39,050 nucleotides of DNA from Gammaproteobacteria bacterium (GCA_005801205.1 SYDJ01000078.1:1-39050), one strand, 5' to 3'. Counted from the first letter of the stretch, positions 24,327 through 33,439 are shown. The notes: generated by a model not told the origin, from the sequence alone. Made by a program: numbers and translations.

Positions 24327-26473
24327 CCGATTTGGTTAAAAAGCAAATTCAAGGTGCTTACAGTAAATTTTTGGAAAACAAAAATTTAAAGCCGCGCTTC
24401 GGTCAAAAAATGATGATTGCCGAAATTGCTAAGACGTTTGGCAATATTGAGTTGGATGAAGAAAATGTTCGTGAGCCTTCTGATCGCTCTGGAAACAACA
24501 GCTACGGCAATCATATTTGCGTAGTGGAAGCGGGCACGGGCACAGGTAAAACTATCGCTTATTTGTTGCCCGCTTTAGCGATTGCTAAATCCATGGGAAA
24601 AAAGTTGGTGGTGTCTACTGCGACAGTTGCGCTGCAAGAACAAATCGTTAGCAAAGATTTACCTGAATTGCTGCGCCACAGCGATTTATCTTTTTCGTTT
24701 GCGCTCGCCAAAGGCCGTGGACGCTATTTGTGTTTGAGTAAATTAGATAATTTACTGGCGGAATACGAAAGCGGTTTGAACCCCACTCGCGCACTTTATG
24801 AAGATGAAATGCCAAGTGTAACCGCACAAGGCATTAAACTTTATCAATCCATGATGGAGGCTTTGGCCTCCAATAAATGGAGCGGTGAGCGCGATACGTG
24901 GCCGCAGGCGCTTGAACAAGATGAATGGCAAATTATTACTACCGATCACCGCCAATGCACGGGTCGCCGCTGTTCTAATGTGTCTTCCTGCAGTTTTTTT
25001 AAAGCGCGCGATTCACTGCACAGCGTGGATTGTATTGTTACCAATCACGATTTAGTGCTGGCAGATTTGGCGTTGGGTGGCGGAGCGATTTTGCCAGATC
25101 CGAAAGACACACTTTATATATTTGACGAAGGCCACCATTTACCGCAAAAAGCGCTCAGCCATTTTGCGCATCACAGCCGCATGCTCTCTAGCAGCAAATG
25201 GTTGGATCAGTGCAATAAAGGTTTGGGCGCAATTCTCGGCCAAATTAGCGGCGCCGGTAATGTGGATAGATATGCAGAGCAATTACCTGCGGCATTTATT
25301 GATTGTAAACAGCGCTTGGATCAAGTCTATCCATTGCTAGACGAGTTGGTGCAAACTATCGCGCTGGATGATCGCCAATCCAATTACCGTTTTAAAGAAG
25401 GTGTAATTCCGCAAAGTTTATTATTGCCCTCGGTTGAGTTGCAGCGCAGTTTTGATCGTCTAACCGATTTACTCAGCAAAATATGCGATGAGTTAACTGA
25501 GGCGATGGAAGACCCGCATTGCCCTGTTCCTAAAATTGATTTGGAAAATAATTATCCCGTACTCGGTACTTGGCAGTCGCGCGCTGAAGCCAATCGCGAA
25601 TTGTGGGCAAGTTATGCCGTACCTGATGCGAATGCTGCTGTGCCTAAAGCGCGGTGGTTAACGCCGGTGGATAATGGGGGCAACATGGATATCGAAGTGT
25701 GCTCCAGCCCCATTCTCGCGTCTAAAACCTTGGAATACAGCTTGTGGGATAAATGTTGCGGTGCCGTTGTGACTTCCGCGACCTTAACGGCGCTCGGAAA
25801 TTTTCAGCGCTTTCAAATGCGCGCAGGTACGCCGAATGGCGCTAATTACCAAGTGGTGCCCAGCCCGTTTAATTTTGCGCAAGCAACTTTGGAAATTCCT
25901 GCGTTTGCGGTGGATGCTAGCAATGCCGATGTACACACCATTTCGCTGATAGATCATTTGCCGAAATTGCTCGATAAAAAAGAGGGCAGTTTAGTGCTCT
26001 TCTCATCGCGCCGACAAATGCAAGAAGTCTATGACGAAATGCCAGACAGTGTGCGCGATTTAATTTTAATTCAAGGCGATAACTCAAAGCAGGAAATGCT
26101 GGCGCAACATAAACGCAAAATTGACGACGGCGAGGGCAGTATTTTATTTGGGCTCGCCAGTTTTGCCGAAGGTGTAGATTTACCCGGCGATTATTGTCGC
26201 CATGTGATTATTGCCAAACTGCCATTTGCAGTGCCGGATGACCCGATTGAATCGGCACTGTCAGAATGGGTGGAGTCGCGCGGTGGTAATCCGTTTATGG
26301 ACATCACTGTGCCAGATGCTTCATTAAAATTAGTGCAAGCTTGCGGGCGTTTGTTGCGCACTGAAACCGACACCGGAAAAATCAGTTTGTTGGATCGCCG
26401 TATTTTGACCAAGCGCTATGGCAAATCGATTTTAAATTCGCTGCCGCCCTTTACGCAGGTGGTGCATAAATAA
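24320..26473 (+). CDS. dinG: ATP-dependent Fe-S DNA helicase DinG
   Basis: A 717-residue superfamily 2, XPD-like 5'-3' helicase that unwinds R-loops, forks and other branched DNA. The Walker A motif GTGTGKT is at 72-78 and the DEAH-box is DEGH at 269-272. The four cluster cysteines are Cys138, Cys213, Cys218 and Cys224, with the same 5 and 6 residue spacing as E. coli DinG. The motif VI region ACGRLLRTETDTG is near the C-terminus. Length equals E. coli DinG. It overlaps the acyltransferase gene at its start, so both are probably made together. No LexA box was recognised just upstream. Confidence 0.95.
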   Translation: MLTDLVKKQIQGAYSKFLENKNLKPRFGQKMMIAEIAKTFGNIELDEENVREPSDRSGNNSYGNHICVVEAGTGTGKTIAYLLPALAIAKSMGKKLVVSTATVALQEQIVSKDLPELLRHSDLSFSFALAKGRGRYLCLSKLDNLLAEYESGLNPTRALYEDEMPSVTAQGIKLYQSMMEALASNKWSGERDTWPQALEQDEWQIITTDHRQCTGRRCSNVSSCSFFKARDSLHSVDCIVTNHDLVLADLALGGGAILPDPKDTLYIFDEGHHLPQKALSHFAHHSRMLSSSKWLDQCNKGLGAILGQISGAGNVDRYAEQLPAAFIDCKQRLDQVYPLLDELVQTIALDDRQSNYRFKEGVIPQSLLLPSVELQRSFDRLTDLLSKICDELTEAMEDPHCPVPKIDLENNYPVLGTWQSRAEANRELWASYAVPDANAAVPKARWLTPVDNGGNMDIEVCSSPILASKTLEYSLWDKCCGAVVTSATLTALGNFQRFQMRAGTPNGANYQVVPSPFNFAQATLEIPAFAVDASNADVHTISLIDHLPKLLDKKEGSLVLFSSRRQMQEVYDEMPDSVRDLILIQGDNSKQEMLAQHKRKIDDGEGSILFGLASFAEGVDLPGDYCRHVIIAKLPFAVPDDPIESALSEWVESRGGNPFMDITVPDASLKLVQACGRLLRTETDTGKISLLDRRILTKRYGKSILNSLPPFTQVVHK

Positions 26474-26505
26474 CCCTTCCATTATTTTGGAGCAAAGGCA
26501 CCCCC

Positions 26506-26670
26506 TCCCAACCTCCCCCTTGAAAAAGGGGAGGGGCTTGACTCCCTTTTTTTGGAGTAACGGCACCTGTTCTTCTCTTATCCTTTGTAAGAAGGAAGGG
26601 ATAAAAGCTCGCTCAATTCCTGGGCGGAGTAAAGTTCAGCTCCTCCCCTTCGTGGAGGGGGAGGTTGGGA
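26506..26670. repeat. 165-bp element with perfect 14-bp inverted ends
   Basis: TCCCAACCTCCCCC at 26506-26519 and its exact reverse complement at 26657-26670 bound a 165-base element in the dinG-yqcC gap (26474-26746), which holds no other gene. Each end also forms a local hairpin: CCTCCCCCTT with AAGGGGAGG at the left, CCTCCCC with GGGGGAGG at the right. It resembles a REP- or MITE-like mobile repeat. It encodes nothing convincing. Confidence 0.75.
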
Positions 26671-26746
26671 CGACTGTATGGATACAGGAGGTAGAGTAAC
26701 GCAGGAGCAGTTACCGAGGGGGTTAAAATTCATAGGTAATAAATTT

Positions 26747-27073
26747 ATGTCGTTAAAACACATCGCCGTCGCAGAAATTTTAATGGATGTGGAAAAAGAG
26801 CTGCGGGATTTGCAGTTGTGGGAATTTGAATCGCCTTCAGAAGAGGCCTTGGCTAGTACACAACCCTTTGCAATCGATACGTTAAACTTCCCGCAGTGGT
26901 TACAATTTATGTTTATCCCACGTTTGTACATGATGGTTGAGCAGCGCATGCCGCTGCCGAGTGTGAGCGGTGTAAAGCCAATGGCAGAAGAATATTTTCA
27001 AGTGCTCAATTTAAACAGTGCCGCATTGATTTTGCATTTAGAACGAATGGATAATTTGCTCTCTACGCAGTGA
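26747..27073 (+). CDS. yqcC: YqcC-family protein
   Basis: A 108-residue cytoplasmic protein of the YqcC family (DUF446). It is mostly helical, with the family pattern PFAIDTLNFPQWLQFMFIPRL in the middle (spanning residues about 45-66) and the C-terminal PMAEEYF motif. E. coli yqcC lies beside truC, the tRNA pseudouridine synthase gene, and the two proteins are reported to interact; there is no truC here. The ATG at 26747 is chosen because the longer reading from 26678 runs into the repeat element. AGGT lies about ten bases upstream. It is followed by mazG after 15 bases. Confidence 0.88.
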   Translation: MSLKHIAVAEILMDVEKELRDLQLWEFESPSEEALASTQPFAIDTLNFPQWLQFMFIPRLYMMVEQRMPLPSVSGVKPMAEEYFQVLNLNSAALILHLERMDNLLSTQ

Positions 27074-27088
27074 TATTGGAAAACTAAA

Positions 27089-27889
27089 ATGACCAGCTAC
27101 AAATACTCCACTGATGATCTTCTATATTTAATGGCACGCTTGCGCGACCCGCAAACCGGTTGTCCGTGGGATATTAAGCAGAATTACGCCAGCATAGCGC
27201 CATCTACATTGGAAGAAGCATACGAAGTGGTGGATGCCATTGAGAAACAGGATTTTGTGCATCTCAAAGAAGAGTTGGGTGATTTATTATTTCAGGTGAT
27301 CTTCTACAGTCAACTAGGCAAAGAAGAAAACCGTTTTGATTTTGCGGGAGTGGTTTCTGATCTTGTCGAAAAGTTAGTGCGTCGTCACCCGCATGTATTT
27401 CCCGATGGAACCTTGGCGAGCAAAATCGATAATCGCCATACCTTGCCAACCGATGTAAAAGCGCGCTGGGAAGCCATTAAACAACAAGAGCGCGATGCAA
27501 AGGGTGTGCAAAGTTTATTGGCGGATGTTCCGCTTAATTTACCCGCGTTGAGTCGAGCTGCAAAATTGCAAAAACGTGCCGCCAGTGTGGGTTTTGATTG
27601 GGTAGATGTTCAAGGCCCTATCGCGAAGGTGCGCGAAGAATTAATCGAAGTGGAGGAGGCGTTAATTGCAGATGATAACGAAGCGCTTGAAGAAGAATTG
27701 GGCGATTTGTTTTTTGCCGTCGTGAATGTTAGCCGCTATTTAAAAATTGACCCAGAGCTTGCCTTGCGCAAAGCCAGCCAAAAATTTGAAAGCCGTTTCA
27801 ACTATATTGAAACTCACCTCAATAAGCCCATGTCCGAAGCCAGTATCGACGAAATGACGGTTTTGTGGGATGAAGCTAAATCCCGTTAA
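27089..27889 (+). CDS. mazG: Nucleoside triphosphate pyrophosphohydrolase MazG
   Basis: A 266-residue all-alpha NTP-PPase that converts (d)NTPs to monophosphates plus pyrophosphate, cleaning the nucleotide pool in the cytoplasm. Two MazG repeats are visible. The first has EEAYEVVDAI and EELGDLLFQVIFYSQ, with the EExxE metal-binding pattern; the second has EELIEVEEAL and EELGDLFFAVVNVSRYL. N-terminal RLRDPQTGCPWD and LPALSRAAKLQKRAASVGFDW in the linker are diagnostic. Length equals E. coli MazG. It directly follows yqcC. No mazEF toxin genes are nearby. Confidence 0.95.
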   Translation: MTSYKYSTDDLLYLMARLRDPQTGCPWDIKQNYASIAPSTLEEAYEVVDAIEKQDFVHLKEELGDLLFQVIFYSQLGKEENRFDFAGVVSDLVEKLVRRHPHVFPDGTLASKIDNRHTLPTDVKARWEAIKQQERDAKGVQSLLADVPLNLPALSRAAKLQKRAASVGFDWVDVQGPIAKVREELIEVEEALIADDNEALEEELGDLFFAVVNVSRYLKIDPELALRKASQKFESRFNYIETHLNKPMSEASIDEMTVLWDEAKSR

Positions 27890-28031
27890 GTATTTGATAT
27901 AACTTTCCCTTTACTTAGACCTTTTTGTTTTCTTTGCCAGAGTTGAAAGCAGCTAAACTTAGCCTATCTAATTATGTATAGCCGCCTGACTCCCGTAGGT
28001 TAGGCAGATTGCGCTTTGCAGTGAGGTCAAC

Positions 28032-29282
28032 TTGGATTTTAATGAAGTACGCCGTGGTTATGTAAAATCGTCTGAAAAGACGATTAAGATTCATATATCC
28101 GAGCTCAAAATAGGCATGTTTGTGTCTAAACTTGACCGTCCTTGGTTGGAAACTCCCTTTCTAATGCAGGGCTTTGTGATTGAAAGCTTGGATGATATAG
28201 ATGCGATTGCTGAATATTCACAGCATGTTTGGATAGATGCTGTGCGTGAAGAATGGGTTCCTCCAGAGCAGCGTGCGGTTGCCAGAGGGCAATCTAAAAA
28301 AGTCAGCTATATCAATAAAGTCGATACTAAAGCAGAGCATTCTGCTGCGCTGCAAACGTATCGTGAAGCCCGCCGAATCACCCGCACGTTACTGGATGAT
28401 TTGCGGTTGGGTGGAGTGATTAATTCTGAGCAAGCCAAAGAAACGGTGAAGGATTGTGTGCACAGTATTTTACGCAATTCAGATGCGCTCTTATGGATGT
28501 CAAAAATTCGCAGCCAAGATGAGTACACAGCAGAACATTGTTTGAATGTGTGTATTTTGGCGATTGCTTTTGGCCGTCACTTAGGCATGAGTGAAGCTGA
28601 TTTAGAAAAGCTTGGCCTGTGCGGTTTATTGCACGATGTTGGAAAAATGAAGATTGATCCGGAGGTGTTAAATAAACCATCATCATTAACGGAAAAAGAA
28701 TTTAGCATTATGAAAGCGCATTCCATTCATGGTCGCAATTTGCTCATGGCATCGCCTGGGATTCCCAATAGCACGATTGACGTTGCCTACAGTCATCACG
28801 AAAAAATGGACGGTACTGGTTACCCACGCGGTTTAAAGTCGTCTGGCATTTCTGAGTTGGCAAAAATGATTGCGATTGTGGATGCCTATGATGCCATGAC
28901 GGCAGACCGCTGTTACTCGCCGAGTATTCCCTCCACTGAAGCGTTAAAAATTATTTTTAAAGATCGCGGTACACATTTTGATGATCGCTTAGCGTTGGAG
29001 TTTATTAAGAGCGTTGGCTTATATCCACCTGGAACGCTGGTAGAGTTGGTTAATGGGTTGGTAGCGATTGTATTTGAAACTAATAGCAAGTTTCGCCATT
29101 TGCCTAAAATTATTGTGGTTAAGAACCAAGATAAACCGCTCGCAAAAAATGTTTTAGTCGATTTGGCGGATGTAGAAAAGCAAACGCTAGAAAAAGCATT
29201 TTTAATTAAGCGCGCGCTTAAAGATGGTACTTTTGGTGTGTTTATCAAAGATTATCGTGAGCAAGGTTTGGCGCTGGGGTAA
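28032..29282 (+). CDS. HD-GYP cyclic-di-GMP phosphodiesterase with DUF3391 domain
   Basis: A 416-residue soluble protein expected to hydrolyse cyclic di-GMP. An N-terminal DUF3391 domain (about residues 12-70: ISELKIGMFVSKLDRPW) leads into an HD-GYP domain. Motif residues are intact: HD at 201-202 in LLHDVGK, HHE at 255-257, and GYP at 263-265 in HHEKMDGTGYPRG, followed by DAYDAMTADR. The start is TTG at 28032, supported by GAGG five bases before it; the first internal ATG lies inside the DUF3391 motif. No membrane segment is present. It has no obvious partner; the DUF3391 role is unknown. An AT-rich gap of 142 bases precedes it. Confidence 0.9.
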   Translation: MDFNEVRRGYVKSSEKTIKIHISELKIGMFVSKLDRPWLETPFLMQGFVIESLDDIDAIAEYSQHVWIDAVREEWVPPEQRAVARGQSKKVSYINKVDTKAEHSAALQTYREARRITRTLLDDLRLGGVINSEQAKETVKDCVHSILRNSDALLWMSKIRSQDEYTAEHCLNVCILAIAFGRHLGMSEADLEKLGLCGLLHDVGKMKIDPEVLNKPSSLTEKEFSIMKAHSIHGRNLLMASPGIPNSTIDVAYSHHEKMDGTGYPRGLKSSGISELAKMIAIVDAYDAMTADRCYSPSIPSTEALKIIFKDRGTHFDDRLALEFIKSVGLYPPGTLVELVNGLVAIVFETNSKFRHLPKIIVVKNQDKPLAKNVLVDLADVEKQTLEKAFLIKRALKDGTFGVFIKDYREQGLALG

Positions 29283-29300
29283 CCTCGTTTTTTTCTTATT

Positions 29301-29397
29301 ATGAGAGCTTTGCACTAAACAAAATTCATCGTCATCCCCGCCTTCCGGGGATGACGAAGTAAAATTAAACAAAAAAGGATTCGTGCAAAGGTCTCAT
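29301..29397. repeat. 97-bp nested inverted repeat after the HD-GYP gene
   Basis: An outer pair, ATGAGAGCTTTGCAC (29301-29315) and its complement with one mismatch (29383-29397), encloses an off-centre 12-bp perfect stem, TCGTCATCCCCG (29329-29340) with CGGGGATGACGA (29346-29357). The central hairpin belongs to the GTCATCCCCG-type extragenic palindromes common in Proteobacteria. It starts 19 bases after the gene and may also stop transcription. Confidence 0.7.
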
Positions 29398-29438
29398 TAT
29401 GTTGATTGGCGTCAATTATATTTTTATTGATTTTATAG

Positions 29439-29514
29439 GGGAGTCGTCATCCCGTAGGGATCCCGCGTCTTTTACACGGCAAAGTCACTGGATCCCTACG
29501 GGATGATGACTCCC
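29439..29514. repeat. Long imperfect palindrome, related to the previous repeat
   Basis: Two 25-base arms (29439-29463 and 29490-29514) are complementary at 24 positions around a 26-base loop. The arms contain GTCATCCCGTAGGGATCC-type sequence, similar to the hairpin at 29329. This is a very stable structure sitting just downstream of the small lipoprotein gene on the minus strand; it could act as a terminator or as a repeat of mobile origin. Confidence 0.7.
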
Positions 29515-29550
29515 TTCTTTGAGCATTTTTTGAGGGTTATTAAGCAAATA

Positions 29551-29748
29551 TTACTTTTCTGTTTCATCCGCTTCTTTCATCCTTTCTTTATTCGCTTTAT
29601 CCAACAACTCTTCCGTATTTTTGGATTTATCAAGCGTTTGCTTCTGCGCTTCGCTCAATACTCCCTGCGGTTTGTCATCTGTGTTTTTAGGGGCGCAAGA
29701 AATGAGTGTTAGGCTTAACAGAGTTACTGCAAGGTGAAGGGATTTCAT
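29551..29748 (-). CDS. Small lipoprotein, hypothetical
   Basis: A 65-residue predicted lipoprotein. The signal peptide MKSLHLAVTLLSLTLISC ends in lipobox LISC with Cys18; Ala at +2 predicts the outer membrane. The mature part is short, charged and helical, rich in Lys, Glu and Asp (KNTEELLDKANKERMKEAD). It is followed on its 3' side by the long palindrome. The clear lipobox argues that it is real although short. I do not recognise a family; Lpp-like spacing of helices is not evident. The ribosome site is weak. Confidence 0.65.
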   Translation of the reverse strand: MKSLHLAVTLLSLTLISCAPKNTDDKPQGVLSEAQKQTLDKSKNTEELLDKANKERMKEADETEK

Positions 29749-29890
29749 GATGTGCTAGTCTCTAAGGTAGGGATTTAATCGTCACCTCAGTGTAGACCAG
29801 TTGCTTAGGCTTAAACAACAAACGTCCTTGTTTGTGTTTCATGCAAACTCTACAGATTAACGGCAGAGTGGATTTTCATTTAACGCTTAA

Positions 29891-31702
29891 TTACACCCCG
29901 GCAGGGTTGTAAATCCACAACATATTATTGATGTGGTTGCTGGTATCTTCACCAATCAACACGCGGCCATCATCCAAGACTTCAATATTGTCTGGCTGAG
30001 CAACACCATTTACGTCGCATTTATCGGTAGTGCTGGTGCCGTTATAAGCGCCGCCTACGATGACGGGTTGCATACGATCAACGTTATAGTTTGCATCTAA
30101 ACCGAAGCGATAAACGGCACCGCAACGGTTTTCTTTTACTTGAATGTCGCCAGTGGTGTCAGCCATTGCACCGCGTACTTCAGCCATAGCCACATACATG
30201 AATGGCACGCTGCGATCTTTAACGCCGTCATAGTTAATATTGATACCTTCCATTTTATTAAACTCAACGGTTGCGCCTTTGGCTTTGGCTGCACGCAGTG
30301 TTTCCAAAAATGCTACACGGTTATCTGGTGCTGTACCGTTTGCCCATGCAGTCACTTGTGCATCGGTAATGTAGTTAGTTGCACCTGAAACATAATTGCT
30401 TTCGTTAATACCGTTGTAGCTATCAATCCACGTTTTAATCTGAGCGTTGCTTGCGTGCGCCAACATGATCCACTCAATATCAAAACCGGCTTTTGCGGTA
30501 TCGTTAGTGGCATCTTGAGTGACTTTCGCGGCGTAAAGGGTGCCTGCACTCATATCGCCCGCAACATCGGCTACAAACTTGTAGAAGCCTTTATTAGAGC
30601 CGTCATCGGTCAGGTAAACCGTTTTCTTGTCGGGCATGATGACTGGGTTTTCATGGGCGGAACGACCCATAGTGAAGTGTTTAACTGCAACTGGTGCTGC
30701 TGCTTTTGGTTGGGTAATTTCAACGATGTAGCCGTAGTCGTATGGGTTGGGGAAGGTGCCGCCCAAATACTCTTTAATTTTTAAGACATCGGCATAGTTA
30801 GGGTAGCCGGTAGAGTAAGTTACGTCGTTCCAACGAATGGTGTTTTCAGCTTCGTAGTTTTCTTCTGAGGTTAGCGGTGTGCCCCAAGGAGAAACAGTAC
30901 CGAAGCAGTTGATCATTGTGCCTTTCACGTTGCCAAAATTGACGTTCATGGCATCGTTTACGCGCCAGGTGCCATCACTTTGTTTGGCGATATTCAAACG
31001 GCTTACGCCACCTGGGCGATCTTCCCAAGCACTGAACAAATAGCCTTCACTCCCCGTTGCGTTGCTTGGAATAAACGCATTGAAGTCTGGATTGTTGGAT
31101 TGTTTAACGCTGGCTGTGCCCGCTGGGTTAGTTATGTGGCCAAAACCAAATGGTAGTGCGCCAGCATAGGTGTCGCCTTCACGGCCAAGTGCTTGATAGC
31201 TACCTATGGCAACTTTGGTGGTTTGTGATTCTGCAGAGCCTTTTACCGGTACCGGTACTTGTGAAATTTTAGGATCGAGTTTGTCGAGATCCACACCATT
31301 CCATACACCCACTGCTGCTTTCTTTTCATCGCCGGGCAATGTGTCGGAAGGGTGTTGTATGTTGAAAAAGAATTCGCCGTTGTCAGTCTTGAACATACCG
31401 GTTAATTCAGAGCCCATGGGGGTGGTAGCAAGGCGGATCAATTTGGCGGGCGCCGTAGCGTCGGTTCCGTTAGATCCGGCCGAGCCTTGTGGGCCGGTTG
31501 CACCTGTATCGCCTTTAGGGCCTGTAGCACCTGTTGCTCCAGTCGCACCTGTATCGCCTTTTGGACCAGTTGCTCCTGCAGTACCTGTTGCTCCTGCCGG
31601 GCCAGTGGCACCGTCTTTACCGTCATCACCACCGCAGGCACTTAATAAAACTGCGGAGGTTAGTAGTGTTGCTAATATTTTTTTAGTGAATAGCGTTTTC
31701 AT
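29891..31702 (-). CDS. PhoX/DUF839-family lipoprotein with collagen-like stalk
   Basis: A 603-residue envelope protein. Met1-Cys23 is a lipoprotein signal (lipobox LSAC) and residues 28-81 are 18 uninterrupted Gly-X-Y triplets. The rest is a PhoX-type (DUF839) beta-propeller head, seen in [21 protein letters not shown], which matches the PhoX Cys...TPWGTWLTCEE pattern but with Thr-Ser in place of Thr-Cys. Other matches are FGHITNPAG-like segments, [12 protein letters not shown] and [16 protein letters not shown]. PhoX enzymes are Ca/Fe-dependent phosphatases usually exported by Tat; here the signal is Sec/lipoprotein. The start at 31700-31702 is used since a 15-residue longer reading would precede the signal. 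Phosphatase activity is inferred only. Confidence 0.85.
   Translation of the reverse strand: MKTLFTKKILATLLTSAVLLSACGGDDGKDGATGPAGATGTAGATGPKGDTGATGATGATGPKGDTGATGPQGSAGSNGTDATAPAKLIRLATTPMGSELTGMFKTDNGEFFFNIQHPSDTLPGDEKKAAVGVWNGVDLDKLDPKISQVPVPVKGSAESQTTKVAIGSYQALGREGDTYAGALPFGFGHITNPAGTASVKQSNNPDFNAFIPSNATGSEGYLFSAWEDRPGGVSRLNIAKQSDGTWRVNDAMNVNFGNVKGTMINCFGTVSPWGTPLTSEENYEAENTIRWNDVTYSTGYPNYADVLKIKEYLGGTFPNPYDYGYIVEITQPKAAAPVAVKHFTMGRSAHENPVIMPDKKTVYLTDDGSNKGFYKFVADVAGDMSAGTLYAAKVTQDATNDTAKAGFDIEWIMLAHASNAQIKTWIDSYNGINESNYVSGATNYITDAQVTAWANGTAPDNRVAFLETLRAAKAKGATVEFNKMEGININYDGVKDRSVPFMYVAMAEVRGAMADTTGDIQVKENRCGAVYRFGLDANYNVDRMQPVIVGGAYNGTSTTDKCDVNGVAQPDNIEVLDDGRVLIGEDTSNHINNMLWIYNPAGV
31460..31621 (-). 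repeat. Collagen-like Gly-X-Y coding repeat
   Basis: Codes for 18 Gly-X-Y triplets in the PhoX-like protein, dominated by GAT, GPK and GDT. The DNA repeats in 9-base multiples, a design prone to slippage and to length change between strains. Confidence 0.85.
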
Positions 31703-31816
31703 AATAGGTCTCACAATGTGAAATTTTGGAAACCTAAATCTAAACAACCACTATTTCTGTTTTGCTTGATTTTTGTTGCAGTTTACTGAAGCTTTTTTGA
31801 CGGTAATGGGTCAGTT

Positions 31817-33439
31817 TTATTTCACGTCCCAGTTGAGGCGAATATCCCAATCATAAAAGCGAAACTCTGCTGCCAGCGGTGGCTCAGATTCATCAATCGT
31901 TTTAAATACATTTTCAGCGGGTACCCAAGTTGCATCGCGGCCATAGATATAGCTTTGGTGGCGCACTATATGGGTATAAGCTTTATTGAGTTTGATTGCG
32001 CGCTCTTTTGATGGCGTAATCAATTGGTAGACGTCAGCCGTTTTTACTTTTTCTTCATCGACTAAGCCATTTTGTTTAAACCAGCGCGTGAGCATTTCGG
32101 GGTTTTCTCTAAATTCGCTGCCACCGCCAGAGCGCTGTAAGTAGTGAAGAATTTCACCACCTGATTCGCTTACACTTGGCGCATCCTGCATGCCTTTTAA
32201 ATTGATATAGCCCCAACCTTTTTCGCCGGTAACTTTGCGTGCAAGTGCAAAGGTTTGATCAATGGTTGCGCCAATCGCAGCGTGGCAGCCCATGCAGTTA
32301 AAACGTTCTTCATGGGTTTGTGGTCTAAGTTCGCCGTCGTAATCTTCAATATAGGCTTGCAGCATCCAGCCCATACCATTCTCCATTCCCAATTCGCCGT
32401 GGTCATTGTAATGGGGTAGTTCTTCCAAGGTTTTTTCTTTGCGTTCGCGGGCGTAACGGCTCTCTAAATCATAGGCTTCCAGCACGCGAATTTTTTTCAT
32501 GTGGCGCAATTCTTTCATGCGTGCCGGTACAAAAATATTGCCTTTATCATCGCTGCCCACATAGCGTACGGAATGCATAAGCTCTGTTGCTTCTGGGTAT
32601 TGTTGCGCCGCCATTTTTACGGTGCGGGCATCACCTACATAAAACTCTTGTTTTTTAAGTGAGGTTGCTTTGGTGAGCAATCCATCGCCATCTATATCAA
32701 AACCCAAGCTTGCTTCATTGCGCTCCGTAATGGCGATGGTGTTAAGATTTTTAATATTTAATTCCACTAAGGATAAATTGAGTAAATAAATATCGCGATT
32801 GTATTGGCCGTTTAATTCGCGGAAGGCTTTTGGTAAACGAATAACAACATCGTCGGTAGAGCCGTTGGTTGGCCAAAAGGTGCCGGGGAAGGGTTTGTAA
32901 TTAAAAGCAACCCAATGAGTACCGTCTTTGGCAAAACCTTGCTCATCAAATGCCAGTGCGGCTTTATCGTAATCTTGTAAATCCGGGATAAAACCCTTCC
33001 AGTTGCGGGAGCTTAATTTTTTTGAAAGTTGGCTGTAGTTTTCGGTATTGACGTAGCTTTGAATGGCTTCATCACTCACTTTTTCTAGCCATTCGCTGCG
33101 GTCTACAAATAGATTTTTCCAGTGGTTGTTTAAGCCTTCTTCTGAAAATAAATAGCCACCTTGTAAGCCGCCATCATCCAGTTGATTCATGCGTACATCG
33201 CCCTTGCTGCGGTCATAAATTTGGTGGCAGGTATAGCACGGGTTGTGGCGATTTTCGGTTTTGGTGTAGCACTGGGTGGGAATAGGGGCTTCCAAATTGG
33301 TAATTAATTCATTTGAAACCACTGTGCGTTTTTCAGGGGCGACCTTCGGTAGGTGATTGCTATCGCAGCTACTTAAGACAGCTAAAAATAACAAAGTAGA
33401 TATTAAGTAAGAGAGTTTCAATTTGTGGGAGTCTCGCAA
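31817..33439 (-). CDS. Two-heme c-type cytochrome lipoprotein, unknown family
   Basis: A 540-residue envelope protein that I cannot place in a named family. It has a lipoprotein signal ending in LSSC and two c-type heme sites: CYTCH (Cys68, Cys71, His72) and CMGCH (Cys382, Cys385, His386). The latter is followed by a region with further His residues (HIVRHQSYIYG). A segment DIDGDGLL resembles a calcium loop. Both sites should be loaded by the periplasmic Ccm system; an electron-transfer or peroxidase-like role is possible. The start is uncertain: TTG at 33439 gives the full reading, but a second TTG at 33421 (MKLSYLIS...) also fits the signal. No clear ribosome site. It lies between the PhoX-like gene and copB. 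Confidence 0.75.
   Translation of the reverse strand: MRDSHKLKLSYLISTLLFLAVLSSCDSNHLPKVAPEKRTVVSNELITNLEAPIPTQCYTKTENRHNPCYTCHQIYDRSKGDVRMNQLDDGGLQGGYLFSEEGLNNHWKNLFVDRSEWLEKVSDEAIQSYVNTENYSQLSKKLSSRNWKGFIPDLQDYDKAALAFDEQGFAKDGTHWVAFNYKPFPGTFWPTNGSTDDVVIRLPKAFRELNGQYNRDIYLLNLSLVELNIKNLNTIAITERNEASLGFDIDGDGLLTKATSLKKQEFYVGDARTVKMAAQQYPEATELMHSVRYVGSDDKGNIFVPARMKELRHMKKIRVLEAYDLESRYARERKEKTLEELPHYNDHGELGMENGMGWMLQAYIEDYDGELRPQTHEERFNCMGCHAAIGATIDQTFALARKVTGEKGWGYINLKGMQDAPSVSESGGEILHYLQRSGGGSEFRENPEMLTRWFKQNGLVDEEKVKTADVYQLITPSKERAIKLNKAYTHIVRHQSYIYGRDATWVPAENVFKTIDESEPPLAAEFRFYDWDIRLNWDVK

Noticed and set aside
26578-26949. 123-residue minus-strand frame over the dinG-yqcC gap
   Set aside because: Antisense to yqcC and the inverted-repeat element; no start signal.
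29329-29357. Standard Rho-independent terminator for the HD-GYP gene
   Set aside because: A strong stem, but no T run follows it and the motif is a known type of extragenic palindrome; kept as a repeat.
31206-31721. 171-residue plus-strand reading frame rich in Pro, Ala and Val
   Set aside because: It is antisense to the collagen-like part of the PhoX-like gene; its repeats are the complement of Gly-X-Y codons and it has no ribosome site.
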